Source of the DNA: an uncultured Paracoccaceae bacterium
Lineage (GTDB): Bacteria > Pseudomonadota > Alphaproteobacteria > Rhodobacterales > Rhodobacteraceae
Assembly: GCA_947492475.1 (NCBI GenBank)
Contig: CANLNM010000006.1
Span: 124,001-188,000, forward strand
Direction: 5' to 3'
Length of the DNA: 64,000 nt
Shown here: positions 52,238 to 62,195 of the stretch, one piece after another
How the letters are laid out: each line of letters opens with the position of its first letter
Numbering within the stretch: the first letter of the stretch is position 1
The notes under the pieces: generated by a model
The model's input: the letters and a program-made list of their open reading frames with translations, nothing else
Databases searched by the model: none
Told to the model about the DNA's origin: nothing
Translations under genes and position numbers: made by a program

Positions 52238-52267
52238 AAAAAACACGGGGGACCAAAGCCCCCCGTG
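52238..52267 (-). terminator. Rho-independent terminator of the phytase-like gene
   Basis: On the minus strand CACGGGGG pairs with CCCCCGTG around an 8-nt loop and is followed by TTTTTTG. It lies 25 nt after the phytase-like stop. Confidence 0.93.
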
Positions 52268-52291
52268 CGATTTTTTCAAATGTATTTGGTC

Positions 52292-54442
52292 TTAATCTAC
52301 TTGGCCGATCGAAAAGAACAGCGTTTCGCCAGAATGGTCGTCAACGCCGTCATTGTCGGTGGACACAAAGGCCGTGCCGTCAGACAGGATGGCCAGACCT
52401 TCGACTTTGTCCTGAACGTAGCCGTTTGTTTGCAGCAGATCAGGGATCAGGTCGCGGACCTCTTCTTTGGTGACAACCGGTAGGTCGCCGCCCAACGCGG
52501 CCGGAACCATGTCAGACAGGGCAACGCGGTAAATGCGTTTGGTGACTGCGGCGGCGCCGATCTGATTGTCGCGTTCGATGATATAAACGTAATCCCCATG
52601 CGCGACGATTTCAGACAGACCCACCCAACCGGTGTCTGGGTCCGCTTTGGGGTACAATACCGCGCCCCATTCTTCGGTTTCGATGTTGTAAGACACTAAT
52701 TTGACGTGGTTTTCTGGATCATCACGCCATTCGCGCTGAACGGCCATCCACAATGTGTCGCCAATCAGGGTAATGCCTTCGAAACCAAAGCGTTTTTCGA
52801 CATCCATCAGTTCGGATGGCAGGCCGATTTCATCCTGAATTTCGCCGTCTGCGTCAATGTGATAGATCGCATGCGGGGTAACGCGATCCGTGCGCCCCTC
52901 AGAGGCGACCCAGAACCCGCCATTGCCGTCCAATGTGATGCCTTCCATGTCCAGTTTCTGGGCAGGGAAACCCGCGCGTGTGACGTCGATTGCGTGGGTG
53001 ATGCGGGCCGGAGTTTGGCTGGGATCGATTGCGAAAATGCGGGGTTGTTGACGGTAAAAACTGTCATTCACGGCATAGATCATGCCGTCCGCATCGGCCA
53101 CCATGCCAGAAATGGCACCCCAGCCGATCAGCTCGTCTGCGCCTTCTGATGTCAGCATTGGGTATTGTGCGGCACCTTCGCCATATTCAAAGATCATAAC
53201 ATGGGCACGCGCGCCGCCATCTTCGATCAGGTCAACTTCGTTGGCTGAAATCAACAGGTTGCGGTCAGGGATCGCAGCGTAACCCTCTGGTCCGATACCC
53301 GAGGGCAGCAATTGCATCAGCACGGGTGCGGTTGGGTCGGTTGCATCATAAACGCCCACAACACTGGCGCGTTCTGCCCCAACAAACACCATCGGCGTGC
53401 CGCCAAAGGTGGCTGTTTCGATGGATTCAGGTTCGACACCTTTGTTGCCGGACCGTTTTTCTGGGTAGTGGCCGATTTGAACAATGGCATGTTCAAAGCT
53501 GACGCCGGATTCATAGACTTCGGATCCGTCTTTGTTAAAGATTGTCCAACCGCGGCTGCCGCCATCCATGTCGCCTTCGTTGGCGATGGCGAAATTGGTG
53601 TCGTCCAGCCATTTCACCGCGTCTGGTTCCCGCACGCGGCCCGGCTGGGACCCGGTAAAGGTCAATGCGCGTTCTTCTGGGATGTCGATGTTTTCCAGAT
53701 CAACTGCGCCCGCGGAAAAATGGTTCAGGATGGTGCCGTCACGACCTACAACAACCAAGTGGTTGTTTTCCTGCATGGTCACAATCGTTTCACCCAAACC
53801 GTTGATGTCGACGAATTCGGGCTCTGGGTCCTCTGGACTGACCTCGGCCAGACCTGTCATGTCGATCTGGTTCAGGCTGTCGCAGTTCAGCCCTGTTTCA
53901 GCCGTGTCGACCATGACCAAGAAACCCGCAGGCAATTGACCGGTGCGGCCATCGCCCAGATCTTCGTCACGTTCGTTTTCGATCGCCACAGACAGAAAAG
54001 CGCCGTCTTTGGAAATCGCGATACTGTCGGGCTGACCGCCCAGATCACACCGGCCCAGCTCTTCTCCGGTTTCCATATTGATCGCGGCCAGATGACCCGA
54101 TGGATCGGTGTAGCTTGCGGATGTGTTCACGCCCACAAACGCCGTCATGCCAAATACGGCAACCGAAGTCGGTTCGCCATCCATCGCAAAGGACCCTTTG
54201 GGTTGTGGGTTTGCCGCATCGGTCAGGTCGATCAGGCCCACAGCTTTGTTGGGGCTGTCGGTGTAGATCAATGTCATGCCATCGGCGGATGCTGCGATGA
54301 TTTCGGCAGAGGTTTCGGCCGATTGATCCTCGATATTTGTGTTGGTCGCAAAGCTGGCAATGCGGTTAAAATTCATGTCAGCGGTTGCGGTGGACGCAAC
54401 GGCGACCAATGCGGTCGTCAGATATAGAAACTTGGTGGACAT
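52292..54442 (-). CDS. Secreted phytase-like/esterase-like beta-propeller protein
   Basis: This 716-residue protein has a signal peptide (cleavage near TATA/D at residue 21) and repeated beta-propeller-like segments. The first half has GEPTSVAVFGMTAFVGVN and DSIAISKDGAFLSVAIENE, as in choice-of-anchor-I type proteins. The second half (about 440-716) has the pattern of the esterase-like activity of phytase family: KLDMEGITLDGNGGFWVASE, GFEGITLIGDTLWMAVQREW and KVEGLAILSDGTAFVSTDND. Phosphate release is possible but unproven. The start follows AAGGGATG. It is monocistronic with its own terminator. Confidence 0.82.
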   Translation of the reverse strand: MSTKFLYLTTALVAVASTATADMNFNRIASFATNTNIEDQSAETSAEIIAASADGMTLIYTDSPNKAVGLIDLTDAANPQPKGSFAMDGEPTSVAVFGMTAFVGVNTSASYTDPSGHLAAINMETGEELGRCDLGGQPDSIAISKDGAFLSVAIENERDEDLGDGRTGQLPAGFLVMVDTAETGLNCDSLNQIDMTGLAEVSPEDPEPEFVDINGLGETIVTMQENNHLVVVGRDGTILNHFSAGAVDLENIDIPEERALTFTGSQPGRVREPDAVKWLDDTNFAIANEGDMDGGSRGWTIFNKDGSEVYESGVSFEHAIVQIGHYPEKRSGNKGVEPESIETATFGGTPMVFVGAERASVVGVYDATDPTAPVLMQLLPSGIGPEGYAAIPDRNLLISANEVDLIEDGGARAHVMIFEYGEGAAQYPMLTSEGADELIGWGAISGMVADADGMIYAVNDSFYRQQPRIFAIDPSQTPARITHAIDVTRAGFPAQKLDMEGITLDGNGGFWVASEGRTDRVTPHAIYHIDADGEIQDEIGLPSELMDVEKRFGFEGITLIGDTLWMAVQREWRDDPENHVKLVSYNIETEEWGAVLYPKADPDTGWVGLSEIVAHGDYVYIIERDNQIGAAAVTKRIYRVALSDMVPAALGGDLPVVTKEEVRDLIPDLLQTNGYVQDKVEGLAILSDGTAFVSTDNDGVDDHSGETLFFSIGQVD

Positions 54443-54542
54443 GACATCCCTTCCCCAGTTGAATTCGGATGGGCTGGGGATGCCTTTGATCGTTAACTAT
54501 TGTGTAACGTGTCGGTATCAGTTTTATGAAATTGTCGGTGCC

Positions 54543-55385
54543 CTAGGCAGGATTAGTTTGCGCCAGATGCCCGCTGATCCGTTGCAAGGCGGATCTGAAT
54601 TCCGGTCCCCGAATTTGCAAAGCCTGCGCGATTTCGCTGACCAGACTATGTTCGCGTGGATCCATTTGGCCATCAGCGACAGCGATGTTTAGCGAGGCTT
54701 CCATCACCACTTCTTTTTCGCCGGGTTTCAGGTCCTGTCCCAGCAAAGACGGATCAATGGGATCGTCACGCATATCACGCAGCAACGTGTTGATCTGGCC
54801 AAAACTGATCGACTTTCCGGTCAGGCGGCTCATGATAGATGAGATTTCTTTGACCTCGCGTTCGTCAATTGTGCCATCCGCAACGGCCACGTGGCACATG
54901 GCGGCCAAGGTTTGCATTTCCGCCTCTTTGGAGAGGCGACGGCGGGGTTTGGATGATCGGCTGCGCAATCCGATCAGGATTTTGAACATCAAAACAATCG
55001 CGCCAAGGATCAGCCAGGCATGGCCAGCCATCAATTCTTGGGCGGACAATTTGGGGGTCGCGGGGATATCTGCCGGGATCAGGCCCATATCCTGAAAATT
55101 GGTCATCTGTTGCGATGTAAACGGGATATATTCATCCCCCTCACACCCCGTTTCCGAGATCGCGTAACCGTCCAGCGTGGTATAGACCGGCACAAACAAA
55201 AAGGTCATTTGATCGACCAGATGACATAAGGAATAGGACCCGCCTGATGACATCGGCAATGTGGTTTCTGATCTGAACTGAAGATCCAGCCCCCAGCCCC
55301 CAACGCCACCTGCGCGGCGGGCATCTGCAGTTGTTGCGGAAATGGCCAATGCGCTGGCCAAAGCAATCCGTGTCACATGTTTCAT
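54543..55385 (-). CDS. Membrane protein with TerB-like C-terminal domain
   Basis: This 280-residue protein has a signal peptide, a periplasmic part with a cysteine pair (SLCHLV and ETGCEGDE), a membrane helix at about residues 124-145 (AWLILGAIVLMFKILIG), a basic stretch, and a cytoplasmic TerB-like helical domain with two repeats, MCHVAVADGTIDEREVKEIS and LNIAVADGQMDPREHSLVSE, each with a DGxxDxRE acidic motif that may bind a metal. Start follows GAGGGA. The role is unknown; TerB domains occur in metal or phage stress. Confidence 0.78.
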   Translation of the reverse strand: MKHVTRIALASALAISATTADARRAGGVGGWGLDLQFRSETTLPMSSGGSYSLCHLVDQMTFLFVPVYTTLDGYAISETGCEGDEYIPFTSQQMTNFQDMGLIPADIPATPKLSAQELMAGHAWLILGAIVLMFKILIGLRSRSSKPRRRLSKEAEMQTLAAMCHVAVADGTIDEREVKEISSIMSRLTGKSISFGQINTLLRDMRDDPIDPSLLGQDLKPGEKEVVMEASLNIAVADGQMDPREHSLVSEIAQALQIRGPEFRSALQRISGHLAQTNPA

Positions 55386-55450
55386 AACCGGTCCCTCATC
55401 CTACGGTTGATGGCAGGTTAATTCGGCAATGTGGCGTGAATTGGGGCGCA

Positions 55451-55487
55451 AAAAGGAGAAAGGGCAACCTGATTAAGGCTGCCCTTT
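55451..55487 (-). terminator. Hairpin terminator after lpdA
   Basis: On the minus strand AAAGGGCA-G-CCT pairs with AGG-T-TGCCCTTT around TAATC, 12 bp with a wobble that is a mismatch on the plus strand. A T-rich CTCCTTTTTG follows. It is 21 nt after the lpdA stop. Confidence 0.72.
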
Positions 55488-55507
55488 GTCGTGAAATATG
55501 GGGGCGA

Positions 55508-56896
55508 TCAGGCGTGAATGGCACCGTCGCCGCAGGCCATGGCGGCTTCGCGCACGGCTTCGCTAAAGGTGGGGTGCGCATGACAGGTGCGTGCAATGTC
55601 TTCGGCGGCAGCGCCAAATTCCATGGCCACGCAGATTTCATGGATCAATTCACCAGCTGCTGGACCAATCAAATGTGCGCCCAAAACCCGATCGGTGTCT
55701 TTGTCCGCGAGGATTTTAACAAACCCTTCGGCCGCCATAGAGGCACGCGCCCGGCCATTGGCCATGAACTGAAACTTGCCAACCTTATAGGCGCGGCCTT
55801 CTTCTTTCAGTTGCTCTTCGGTTTTGCCCACGGACGCAACTTCGGGCGCGGTGTAGATCACGCCGGGGATCAGGTTGTAATCCATATGTGGTTTCTGACC
55901 GGCCAGCATTTCGGCCAGAATGCCGCCTTCGTCTTCGGCTTTGTGGGCCAGCATCGGGCCTTCGATGACGTCGCCGATTGCATAAATGCCCGGCACATTG
56001 GTGGCGTAATGCGCGTCGGTTTTGATCTGGCCACGTTCGGTCATCTCAACGCCCAACGCCTCCAGCCCCAGCCCGTCCACAAACGGGCGACGCCCGGTGG
56101 CGACCAACACGGTGTCGGCTTCGATCACGTCCTCAGCGTCGTTTTTGCGCAGTTTGTAATGTACTTTGGCTTTGGTTTTATTGGCTTCGACCTTTTGCAC
56201 GGCCGCGCCCATGACAAAGTTGATGCCCTGCTTTTTCAGCATGCGTTGGAACGTGCGTTGCACTTCGCCATCCATGCCGGGGGTGACGCTGTCGAGGAAT
56301 TCCACCACGGTGACATCCGCGCCCAGACGTTTGTACACTGACCCAAGCTCAAGCCCGATCACACCTGCGCCGATCACCACCATTTTCTTGGGGATTTTGC
56401 CCAATTCCAGCGCGCCGGTGGATGTCACGACAACCTTTTCGTCGACCTCAACACCCGGCAACGCAGATGGTTCGGACCCGGATGCAATGATGATGTGTTT
56501 GGCGTCATGCACGTCATCGCCAACTTTGACCTGACCGGCGGCGGGGATGGAACCCCAGCCTTTCAGCCAGTCAATTTTGTTCTTTTTCATCAGGAATTCG
56601 ACGCCAGCTGTGTTGGCATCCACCACTTCCTGTTTGAACGCCAGCATCTGTTTCCAATCCACTGACGGGCTTTTGCCTTTTAGGCCCATATGCGCAAAGT
56701 TATGTTCCGCTTCGTGCAGTTGATGGGACGCGTGCAGCAACGCCTTGGAGGGGATACAGCCCACATTCAGGCAGGTGCCGCCCAGGGTTTCGCGCCCTTC
56801 GACGATGGCGGTTTTTAGGCCCAATTGCGCCGCACGAATTGCGCAGACATAGCCGCCGGGACCGGCTCCGATTACGATGACGTCATAGCTGGACAT
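55508..56896 (-). CDS. lpdA: Dihydrolipoyl dehydrogenase (E3)
   Basis: This 462-residue flavoenzyme reoxidises lipoyl groups for 2-oxoglutarate dehydrogenase. FAD-binding [17 protein letters not shown] is at residue 11, the redox-active disulfide is [13 protein letters not shown] near residue 39, NAD-binding [17 protein letters not shown] is near residue 176, and the C-terminal catalytic [13 protein letters not shown] is present. The start follows AAGGAGA. It ends the sucA-sucB-zinc-ribbon-MAPEG-lpdA series. Confidence 0.97.
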   Translation of the reverse strand: MSSYDVIVIGAGPGGYVCAIRAAQLGLKTAIVEGRETLGGTCLNVGCIPSKALLHASHQLHEAEHNFAHMGLKGKSPSVDWKQMLAFKQEVVDANTAGVEFLMKKNKIDWLKGWGSIPAAGQVKVGDDVHDAKHIIIASGSEPSALPGVEVDEKVVVTSTGALELGKIPKKMVVIGAGVIGLELGSVYKRLGADVTVVEFLDSVTPGMDGEVQRTFQRMLKKQGINFVMGAAVQKVEANKTKAKVHYKLRKNDAEDVIEADTVLVATGRRPFVDGLGLEALGVEMTERGQIKTDAHYATNVPGIYAIGDVIEGPMLAHKAEDEGGILAEMLAGQKPHMDYNLIPGVIYTAPEVASVGKTEEQLKEEGRAYKVGKFQFMANGRARASMAAEGFVKILADKDTDRVLGAHLIGPAAGELIHEICVAMEFGAAAEDIARTCHAHPTFSEAVREAAMACGDGAIHA

Positions 56897-56917
56897 GGAT
56901 GTCTCCTTTGAACGGGC

Positions 56918-57307
56918 CTAGATCAGGGCCGAGAGTAGCATGAGGGTGGTGGCACCAAAGCCAACGCACCAGATGAGGGTCCGCCACGGGGTTAACCCGA
57001 ACATATAGGCGGGGATATATGCGATGCGCGCGGCCAGATAGGTCCATGCGCAAATTGCGGTCAGGCCGGTTGTTTTGTCGCCCAGTGTCACCACCAAAGC
57101 AGCGATCGAAAACAGGATCAAGCCTTCGAAATGGTTGTTCATCGCCCGTTGCGCCCGCCCGGCATATCCTGACAAGGTCACCGGTTTGTCGCGCGGTCCT
57201 AGTGCCACACGTGGCGTGACCTGCATGTTGGCCAACACAGAATAGAGCATGAATTGCACCACTTGCAGCAGCGCCGCGAGGGTGAGGATGACAAGTTCAG
57301 TGGTCAT
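56918..57307 (-). CDS. MAPEG-family membrane protein
   Basis: This 129-residue protein has about four hydrophobic helices and a MAPEG-type loop, GRAQRAMNNHFEGLILFS, with the conserved N-x-x-E segment. Eukaryotic MAPEG enzymes act in glutathione and eicosanoid metabolism; bacterial ones are mostly uncharacterised. The ATG at 57307 overlaps the zinc-ribbon stop (ATGA). It sits inside the 2-oxoglutarate dehydrogenase operon. Confidence 0.9.
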   Translation of the reverse strand: MTTELVILTLAALLQVVQFMLYSVLANMQVTPRVALGPRDKPVTLSGYAGRAQRAMNNHFEGLILFSIAALVVTLGDKTTGLTAICAWTYLAARIAYIPAYMFGLTPWRTLIWCVGFGATTLMLLSALI

Positions 57308-57519
57308 GGATGACGCTCCGCGGTTTGGGCGCCGCAATTGCTGCAAAGAATAACAACACCTTTGTCGCGTTTCTCAATCTGCCATTCCGCCCCGACTTTG
57401 GCCGAAATATAGCCCGGTTTTGAACCGGACGACCCCGGCCCAACCCCAATGATCCATTTGATCGCGGCGGTTTGGCCACAATCCGGACAGGTCAGAGTTT
57501 GAGGTTTCAGATAGGCCAC
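57304..57519 (-). CDS. Small zinc-ribbon-like protein
   Basis: This 71-residue protein has two CxxC pairs, CPDCGQ near residue 11 and CSNCGA near residue 58, giving a four-cysteine zinc-ribbon. No partner is known. It overlaps the MAPEG gene by 4 nt and lies 51 nt after sucB, where a hairpin occupies the gap. Confidence 0.8.
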   Translation of the reverse strand: MAYLKPQTLTCPDCGQTAAIKWIIGVGPGSSGSKPGYISAKVGAEWQIEKRDKGVVILCSNCGAQTAERHP

Positions 57520-57537
57520 TGCGTCACTCGTTGATAG

Positions 57538-57563
57538 ATGGGCCCGACATAAGCCGAGCCCAT
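57538..57563 (-). promoter_or_regulatory. Intercistronic hairpin between sucB and the zinc-ribbon gene
   Basis: On the minus strand ATGGGC-T-CG pairs with CG-G-GCCCAT: nine pairs with one wobble that is a mismatch on the plus strand. No U-run follows, so a processing or stability role is more likely than termination. Confidence 0.55.
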
Positions 57564-57570
57564 GTTTGGA

Positions 57571-59055
57571 TTACAGATCCATCAGCAGACGACGTGGATC
57601 TTCGAGCGCTTCTTTGACGCGCACGAGGAAGGTTACAGCGCCTTTGCCGTCAACGATCCGGTGGTCATAAGACAGCGCCAGATACATCATCGGACGGATC
57701 ACAACCTGTCCGTTGATGGCCATGGGACGGTCCTGAATTTTATGCATGCCCAGAATACCGGATTGCGGGGGGTTCAGGATCGGCGAAGACATCAGCGAGC
57801 CATAGACGCCACCGTTTGAGATGGTGAATGTGCCGCCCTGCATTTCTGCCATGGACAATTTACCGTCGCGGGCTTTGGCGCCTTTTTCGGCGATCGCTTT
57901 TTCGATTTGGGCAAATGACATCTGATCGGTGTCGTTCAGAACCGGCACAACCAGACCTGTCGGCGTGCCTGCCGCGATGCCCATATTGACGTAGTTTTTA
58001 TAGACGATGTCTGTGCCATCAATTTCGGCGTTCACTTCTGGCACTTCTTTCAGGGCATGCACGCAGGCCTTTGTAAAGAAGGACATAAAGCCCAGTTTGA
58101 CGCCGTGTTTCTTCAGGAACAGGTCTTTGTATTCGTTGCGCAGGGCCATGACCTCGGTCATGTCGACCTCGTTATAGGTGGTCAGCATCGCGGCGGTGTT
58201 TTGGCTGTCTTTCAGACGGCGCGCGATGGTTTGGCGCAGGCGGGTCATTTTCACACGCTCTTCGCGTGCGGCCTGATTGGCGGCAACGGGTGCGCGCGGG
58301 GCCGCTGCGGGGGCAGGCGCGGCGGCTTTGGGGGCGGCAAGTGCAGCCATCACGTCTTCTTTCATGACACGGCCATCTTTGCCGGTTGCGGTGACGGCGT
58401 CGCGTGAAATCCCGGCATCGGCCATGGCTTTCTTGGCGCTGGGCGCGTCTTCGACGTCTTTGCCGGTTGTGGCCGGCGCGGCTGTCGCAGCGGGCGCGGC
58501 GGCTGGTGCAGCCCCGGCATCGGTGGACATGATTGCTAATTTCCCACCGGCTTCGACGGTGGACCCTTCATCGGCCAAAATCTGCGTTAAAACACCGGCC
58601 GCAGGGGCGGGCACTTCGACGGACACTTTGTCTGTTTCCAGCTCGCACAGCATTTCGTCGGCGACAAACGCTTCGCCCGGTTTTTTGAACCATGTGGCGA
58701 CGGTTGCCTCGGTCACAGATTCACCCAAAGTCGGGACCATCACGTCCAGGCTTTCCCCACCAGAGGATGCCGCCGGGGCAGCAGCCGCGGCAGGTGCGGC
58801 GGCAGGGGCTGCGCCCGCACCTTCGGACAGGGTGGCCAGCAGGGCGTCAACCCCAACGGTGTCGCCTTCGGCGGCGATGATTTCACCCATCGTGCCAGCA
58901 GCGGGGCTGGGCACTTCGACGGTGACTTTGTCTGTTTCCAGCTCACAGAGCATTTCGTCGACGGCAACGGCATCGCCGGGTTTTTTGAACCAAGTGGCGA
59001 CGGTGGCTTCGGTGACTGATTCACCCAATGTTGGGACGCGTACTTCGATTGTCAT
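57571..59055 (-). CDS. sucB: 2-oxoglutarate dehydrogenase E2 (dihydrolipoyl succinyltransferase) with two lipoyl domains
   Basis: This 494-residue E2 has two consecutive lipoyl domains with the modified lysines in ELETDK motifs at K43 and K143, separated by an Ala/Pro-rich linker. A third linker leads to a peripheral-subunit-binding domain ([20 protein letters not shown] near residue 206), and the catalytic domain ends with [12 protein letters not shown] near residue 470. Escherichia coli SucB has a single lipoyl domain. The start is 4 nt after the sucA stop. Confidence 0.95.
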   Translation of the reverse strand: MTIEVRVPTLGESVTEATVATWFKKPGDAVAVDEMLCELETDKVTVEVPSPAAGTMGEIIAAEGDTVGVDALLATLSEGAGAAPAAAPAAAAAPAASSGGESLDVMVPTLGESVTEATVATWFKKPGEAFVADEMLCELETDKVSVEVPAPAAGVLTQILADEGSTVEAGGKLAIMSTDAGAAPAAAPAATAAPATTGKDVEDAPSAKKAMADAGISRDAVTATGKDGRVMKEDVMAALAAPKAAAPAPAAAPRAPVAANQAAREERVKMTRLRQTIARRLKDSQNTAAMLTTYNEVDMTEVMALRNEYKDLFLKKHGVKLGFMSFFTKACVHALKEVPEVNAEIDGTDIVYKNYVNMGIAAGTPTGLVVPVLNDTDQMSFAQIEKAIAEKGAKARDGKLSMAEMQGGTFTISNGGVYGSLMSSPILNPPQSGILGMHKIQDRPMAINGQVVIRPMMYLALSYDHRIVDGKGAVTFLVRVKEALEDPRRLLMDL

Positions 59056-59058
59056 GGC

Positions 59059-62025
59059 TCAGTTTCCTTCCATGCTCAGCGCGTCATTCACGAGCGCTGC
59101 TTGTTGGGCTTTGTGTTGTGATGCCAGACCCGTCGCGGGCGAGGCAGAGGCAGGACGACCCGCATAGGCAGGGCGTGTTGTATCGGCTTTGATCCGGGTC
59201 AGAACCCATTCGATATTGGGTTCGATAAAAGACCAAGCGCCTTGGTTTTTGGGTTCTTCCTGACACCAGACCATTTCAGCGCCTTTGAACCGTTCCAGTT
59301 CTTTGACCAATGAAATGGCAGGGAATGGATAGAATTGTTCGATCCGCAGCAGATAGATGTCGTCAATCCCACGTGCATCGCGCTCCTCAAGCAGGTCAAA
59401 ATAGACCTTACCGGAACACATCACCACCCGTTTGATTTTGTCATCGGCCACCAAGTTGGTGTCGGAATTGCCCTGTTGGGCGTCATCCCACAGAACCCGG
59501 TGGAAACTGGACCCGGTGGTGAAATCCTCAGAACGGCTGACGGCCAGTTTGTGGCGCAGCAGCGATTTCGGGGTCATCATTACCAGCGGTTTACGGAATG
59601 ACCGGTGCAGCTGACGGCGCAGGATGTGGAAATAGTTCGCAGGTGTGGTGCAATTGGCCACGATCCAGTTATCGCCGCCGCACATTTGCAGGAACCGTTC
59701 CAGACGGGCCGAACTGTGCTCGGGGCCTTGGCCTTCGAACCCGTGGGGCAGCAGCATGACCAGACCGGACATACGCAGCCACTTGGCTTCGCCGGAACTG
59801 ATGAATTGGTCAAACATGATCTGCGCCCCGTTGGCGAAATCGCCAAACTGCGCCTCCCACAGGGTCAGCGCGTTTGGTTCGGCCAGCGAATAGCCATATT
59901 CAAAGCCCAACACCGCATATTCCGACAGCATCGAATCGATAACTTCGTATTCGGCCTGACCTTCGCGGATATGGTTCAGCGGGTAATAACGATCCTCTGT
60001 TTCCTGATGCACAAACCCGGAATGGCGTTGGGAAAACGTCCCGCGGGTGGAATCCTGACCAGATAGACGCACGGGGTAGCCTTCGGTCAACAAAGATCCA
60101 AACGCCAACGCTTCGCCAGTGGCCCAGTCAAACCCTGTGCCGGTTTCGAACATTTTGGATTTGGCTGCCAGCAGACGATCCACGGTTTTATGCAGCGCAT
60201 AGCCATCCGGGGCAGAGGTCAACGATTGACCGATTTCCGCCATGGTTTCCGGTTTGATCGCTGTTGCGCCGCGCTGATAATCATCGTCGTTTTGCTTGTC
60301 CATATGGGACCAGCGCCCATCCAGCCAGTCAGCTTTGTTGGGTTTGTAGGTTTTGCCGGTCTCAAACTCATCATTCAGATAGGCTTGGAACTTGGCCTTC
60401 ATGTCTTCGATTTCGCCTTCGGGCAGCAGGCCATCTTTGACCAAACGATCCGTATAAAGCGTCAGCGTTGTTTTCTGCTTTTTGATCTTTTTGTACATGA
60501 TCGGGTTGGTGAACATGGGCTCGTCGCCCTCGTTGTGACCAAACCGACGGTAGCAGATCATGTCGATCACGACGTCTTTGTGGAATTTCTGACGGAATTC
60601 CGTAGCCACACGGGCCGCATGAACAACCGCCTCTGGGTCGTCGCCATTGACGTGGAAAATCGGCGCTTCGACCATCAAAGCGATATCCGTTGGATAAGGC
60701 GAAGACCGAGAGAAATGCGGCGCTGTGGTGAACCCGATCTGGTTGTTCACAACGATATGCATCGTGCCGCCGGTTTTGTGACCGCGCAGACCGGACAGGC
60801 CCAGACCTTCTGCGACCACACCCTGACCGGCAAAAGCCGCATCGCCGTGCAGCAAAATGCCCATGACAGATGTGCGTTCGGTGTCACCCAATTGGTCCTG
60901 TTTCGCGCGTACCTTGCCCAGAACAACGGGGTTCACCGCCTCTAGGTGGGATGGGTTTGCGGTCAGCGACAGGTGCACTGCGTTGCCATCAAATTCGCGA
61001 TCCGAAGACGCGCCAAGGTGATATTTCACATCGCCTGACCCATCGACATCCTCGGGTTTGAACGATCCACCCTGAAATTCGTTGAAAATCGCGCGGTAGG
61101 GTTTGGACATCACATTGGCCAGAACCGACAGACGGCCGCGGTGTGGCATGCCGATCACGATGTCACGAATGCCCAATTGACCACCGCGTTTGATGATCTG
61201 CTCCATGGCTGGGATCAGGCTTTCGCCGCCATCCAGACCAAACCGCTTGGTGCCCATATATTTGACATGCAGGAATTTTTCGAACCCTTCGGCCTCGACC
61301 AGCTTGTTCAGGATCGCCTTACGTCCATTTTGGGTGAACGTGATTTCCTTGCCGAACCCTTCGATGCGTTCTTTCAGCCAACCGGCCTCTTCTGGGTTGG
61401 AAATATGCATGTATTGCAGGGCAAATGTGCCGCAATAAGTGCGTTTCACAATGGCCAGAATTTCCGCCATTGTCGCCACTTCGAGGCCCAGAACATTGTC
61501 GATGAAAATCGGGCGGTTCATATCCGCGGCGGTAAAGCCGTAGGACGCTGGGTCCAGTTCAGGATGCGGGGTCTGATCACGCATGCCAAGAGGATCCAGA
61601 TCAGCGACCAGATGGCCCCGAATTCGATAGGCCCGGATCAGCATCAGCGCGCGCAAACTATCAAGCACAGCAAGGCGAACCTGCTCTTCGCTGACCTCAA
61701 CGCCTTTGTCTGCGGCCTTGGCTTTGATTTTGTCACCGGCGGCTTTGGCATCTTTGGGATCGGCGGGCCATTGGCCATCCAGCGCAGCTGTCAGGTCATC
61801 ATTTGGCGCCGGTGGCCAATCGTTGCGCGCCCAAGAGGGACCTGCGGCTTCGGCTTTGGCATCTGCAGGGGCATCCCCCAAGGCGGCAAAGAAATCCCGC
61901 CAGCTTTCATCAACAGCGTTGGGATTATCGGCATATCGGGCATATAATTGCTCAATATATTCCGCGTTATGCCCTTGCATAAAGCTAGAAGCATGGAAGA
62001 CGTCGTTTGGGCTTTGATCTGTCAT
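59059..62025 (-). CDS. sucA: 2-oxoglutarate dehydrogenase E1
   Basis: This 988-residue thiamine-diphosphate enzyme decarboxylates 2-oxoglutarate. The N-terminal FHASSFMQGHNAEYIEQLYA segment, the HYHLGASSD-like KYHLGASSDREF, the diphosphate motif GDAAFAGQGVVAEGLGLSG and the later FEYGYSLAEPNALTLWEAQF and GFEGQGPEHSSARLERFLQM match the family. The ATG at 62025 is chosen because GAGGAA lies 8 nt upstream; ATG 62031 is too close. It starts the operon, 4 nt before sucB. A sulfotransferase lies on the opposite strand upstream. Confidence 0.97.
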   Translation of the reverse strand: MTDQSPNDVFHASSFMQGHNAEYIEQLYARYADNPNAVDESWRDFFAALGDAPADAKAEAAGPSWARNDWPPAPNDDLTAALDGQWPADPKDAKAAGDKIKAKAADKGVEVSEEQVRLAVLDSLRALMLIRAYRIRGHLVADLDPLGMRDQTPHPELDPASYGFTAADMNRPIFIDNVLGLEVATMAEILAIVKRTYCGTFALQYMHISNPEEAGWLKERIEGFGKEITFTQNGRKAILNKLVEAEGFEKFLHVKYMGTKRFGLDGGESLIPAMEQIIKRGGQLGIRDIVIGMPHRGRLSVLANVMSKPYRAIFNEFQGGSFKPEDVDGSGDVKYHLGASSDREFDGNAVHLSLTANPSHLEAVNPVVLGKVRAKQDQLGDTERTSVMGILLHGDAAFAGQGVVAEGLGLSGLRGHKTGGTMHIVVNNQIGFTTAPHFSRSSPYPTDIALMVEAPIFHVNGDDPEAVVHAARVATEFRQKFHKDVVIDMICYRRFGHNEGDEPMFTNPIMYKKIKKQKTTLTLYTDRLVKDGLLPEGEIEDMKAKFQAYLNDEFETGKTYKPNKADWLDGRWSHMDKQNDDDYQRGATAIKPETMAEIGQSLTSAPDGYALHKTVDRLLAAKSKMFETGTGFDWATGEALAFGSLLTEGYPVRLSGQDSTRGTFSQRHSGFVHQETEDRYYPLNHIREGQAEYEVIDSMLSEYAVLGFEYGYSLAEPNALTLWEAQFGDFANGAQIMFDQFISSGEAKWLRMSGLVMLLPHGFEGQGPEHSSARLERFLQMCGGDNWIVANCTTPANYFHILRRQLHRSFRKPLVMMTPKSLLRHKLAVSRSEDFTTGSSFHRVLWDDAQQGNSDTNLVADDKIKRVVMCSGKVYFDLLEERDARGIDDIYLLRIEQFYPFPAISLVKELERFKGAEMVWCQEEPKNQGAWSFIEPNIEWVLTRIKADTTRPAYAGRPASASPATGLASQHKAQQAALVNDALSMEGN

Positions 62026-62195
62026 TTTCATTTCCTCGCAGAGGCAGACATAGTGATGAAGTGGCCTAACATAAGATTAGTTGAGGCGTCGTTAGCGTGG
62101 TGCCGATTGGCAAACGGTCCCAATTGGGGTGTTGCATTGGCGGCAGGACTTTGGATATTGGGCGCATTGATTTCAGCGATATAGGCACCGTTTTT

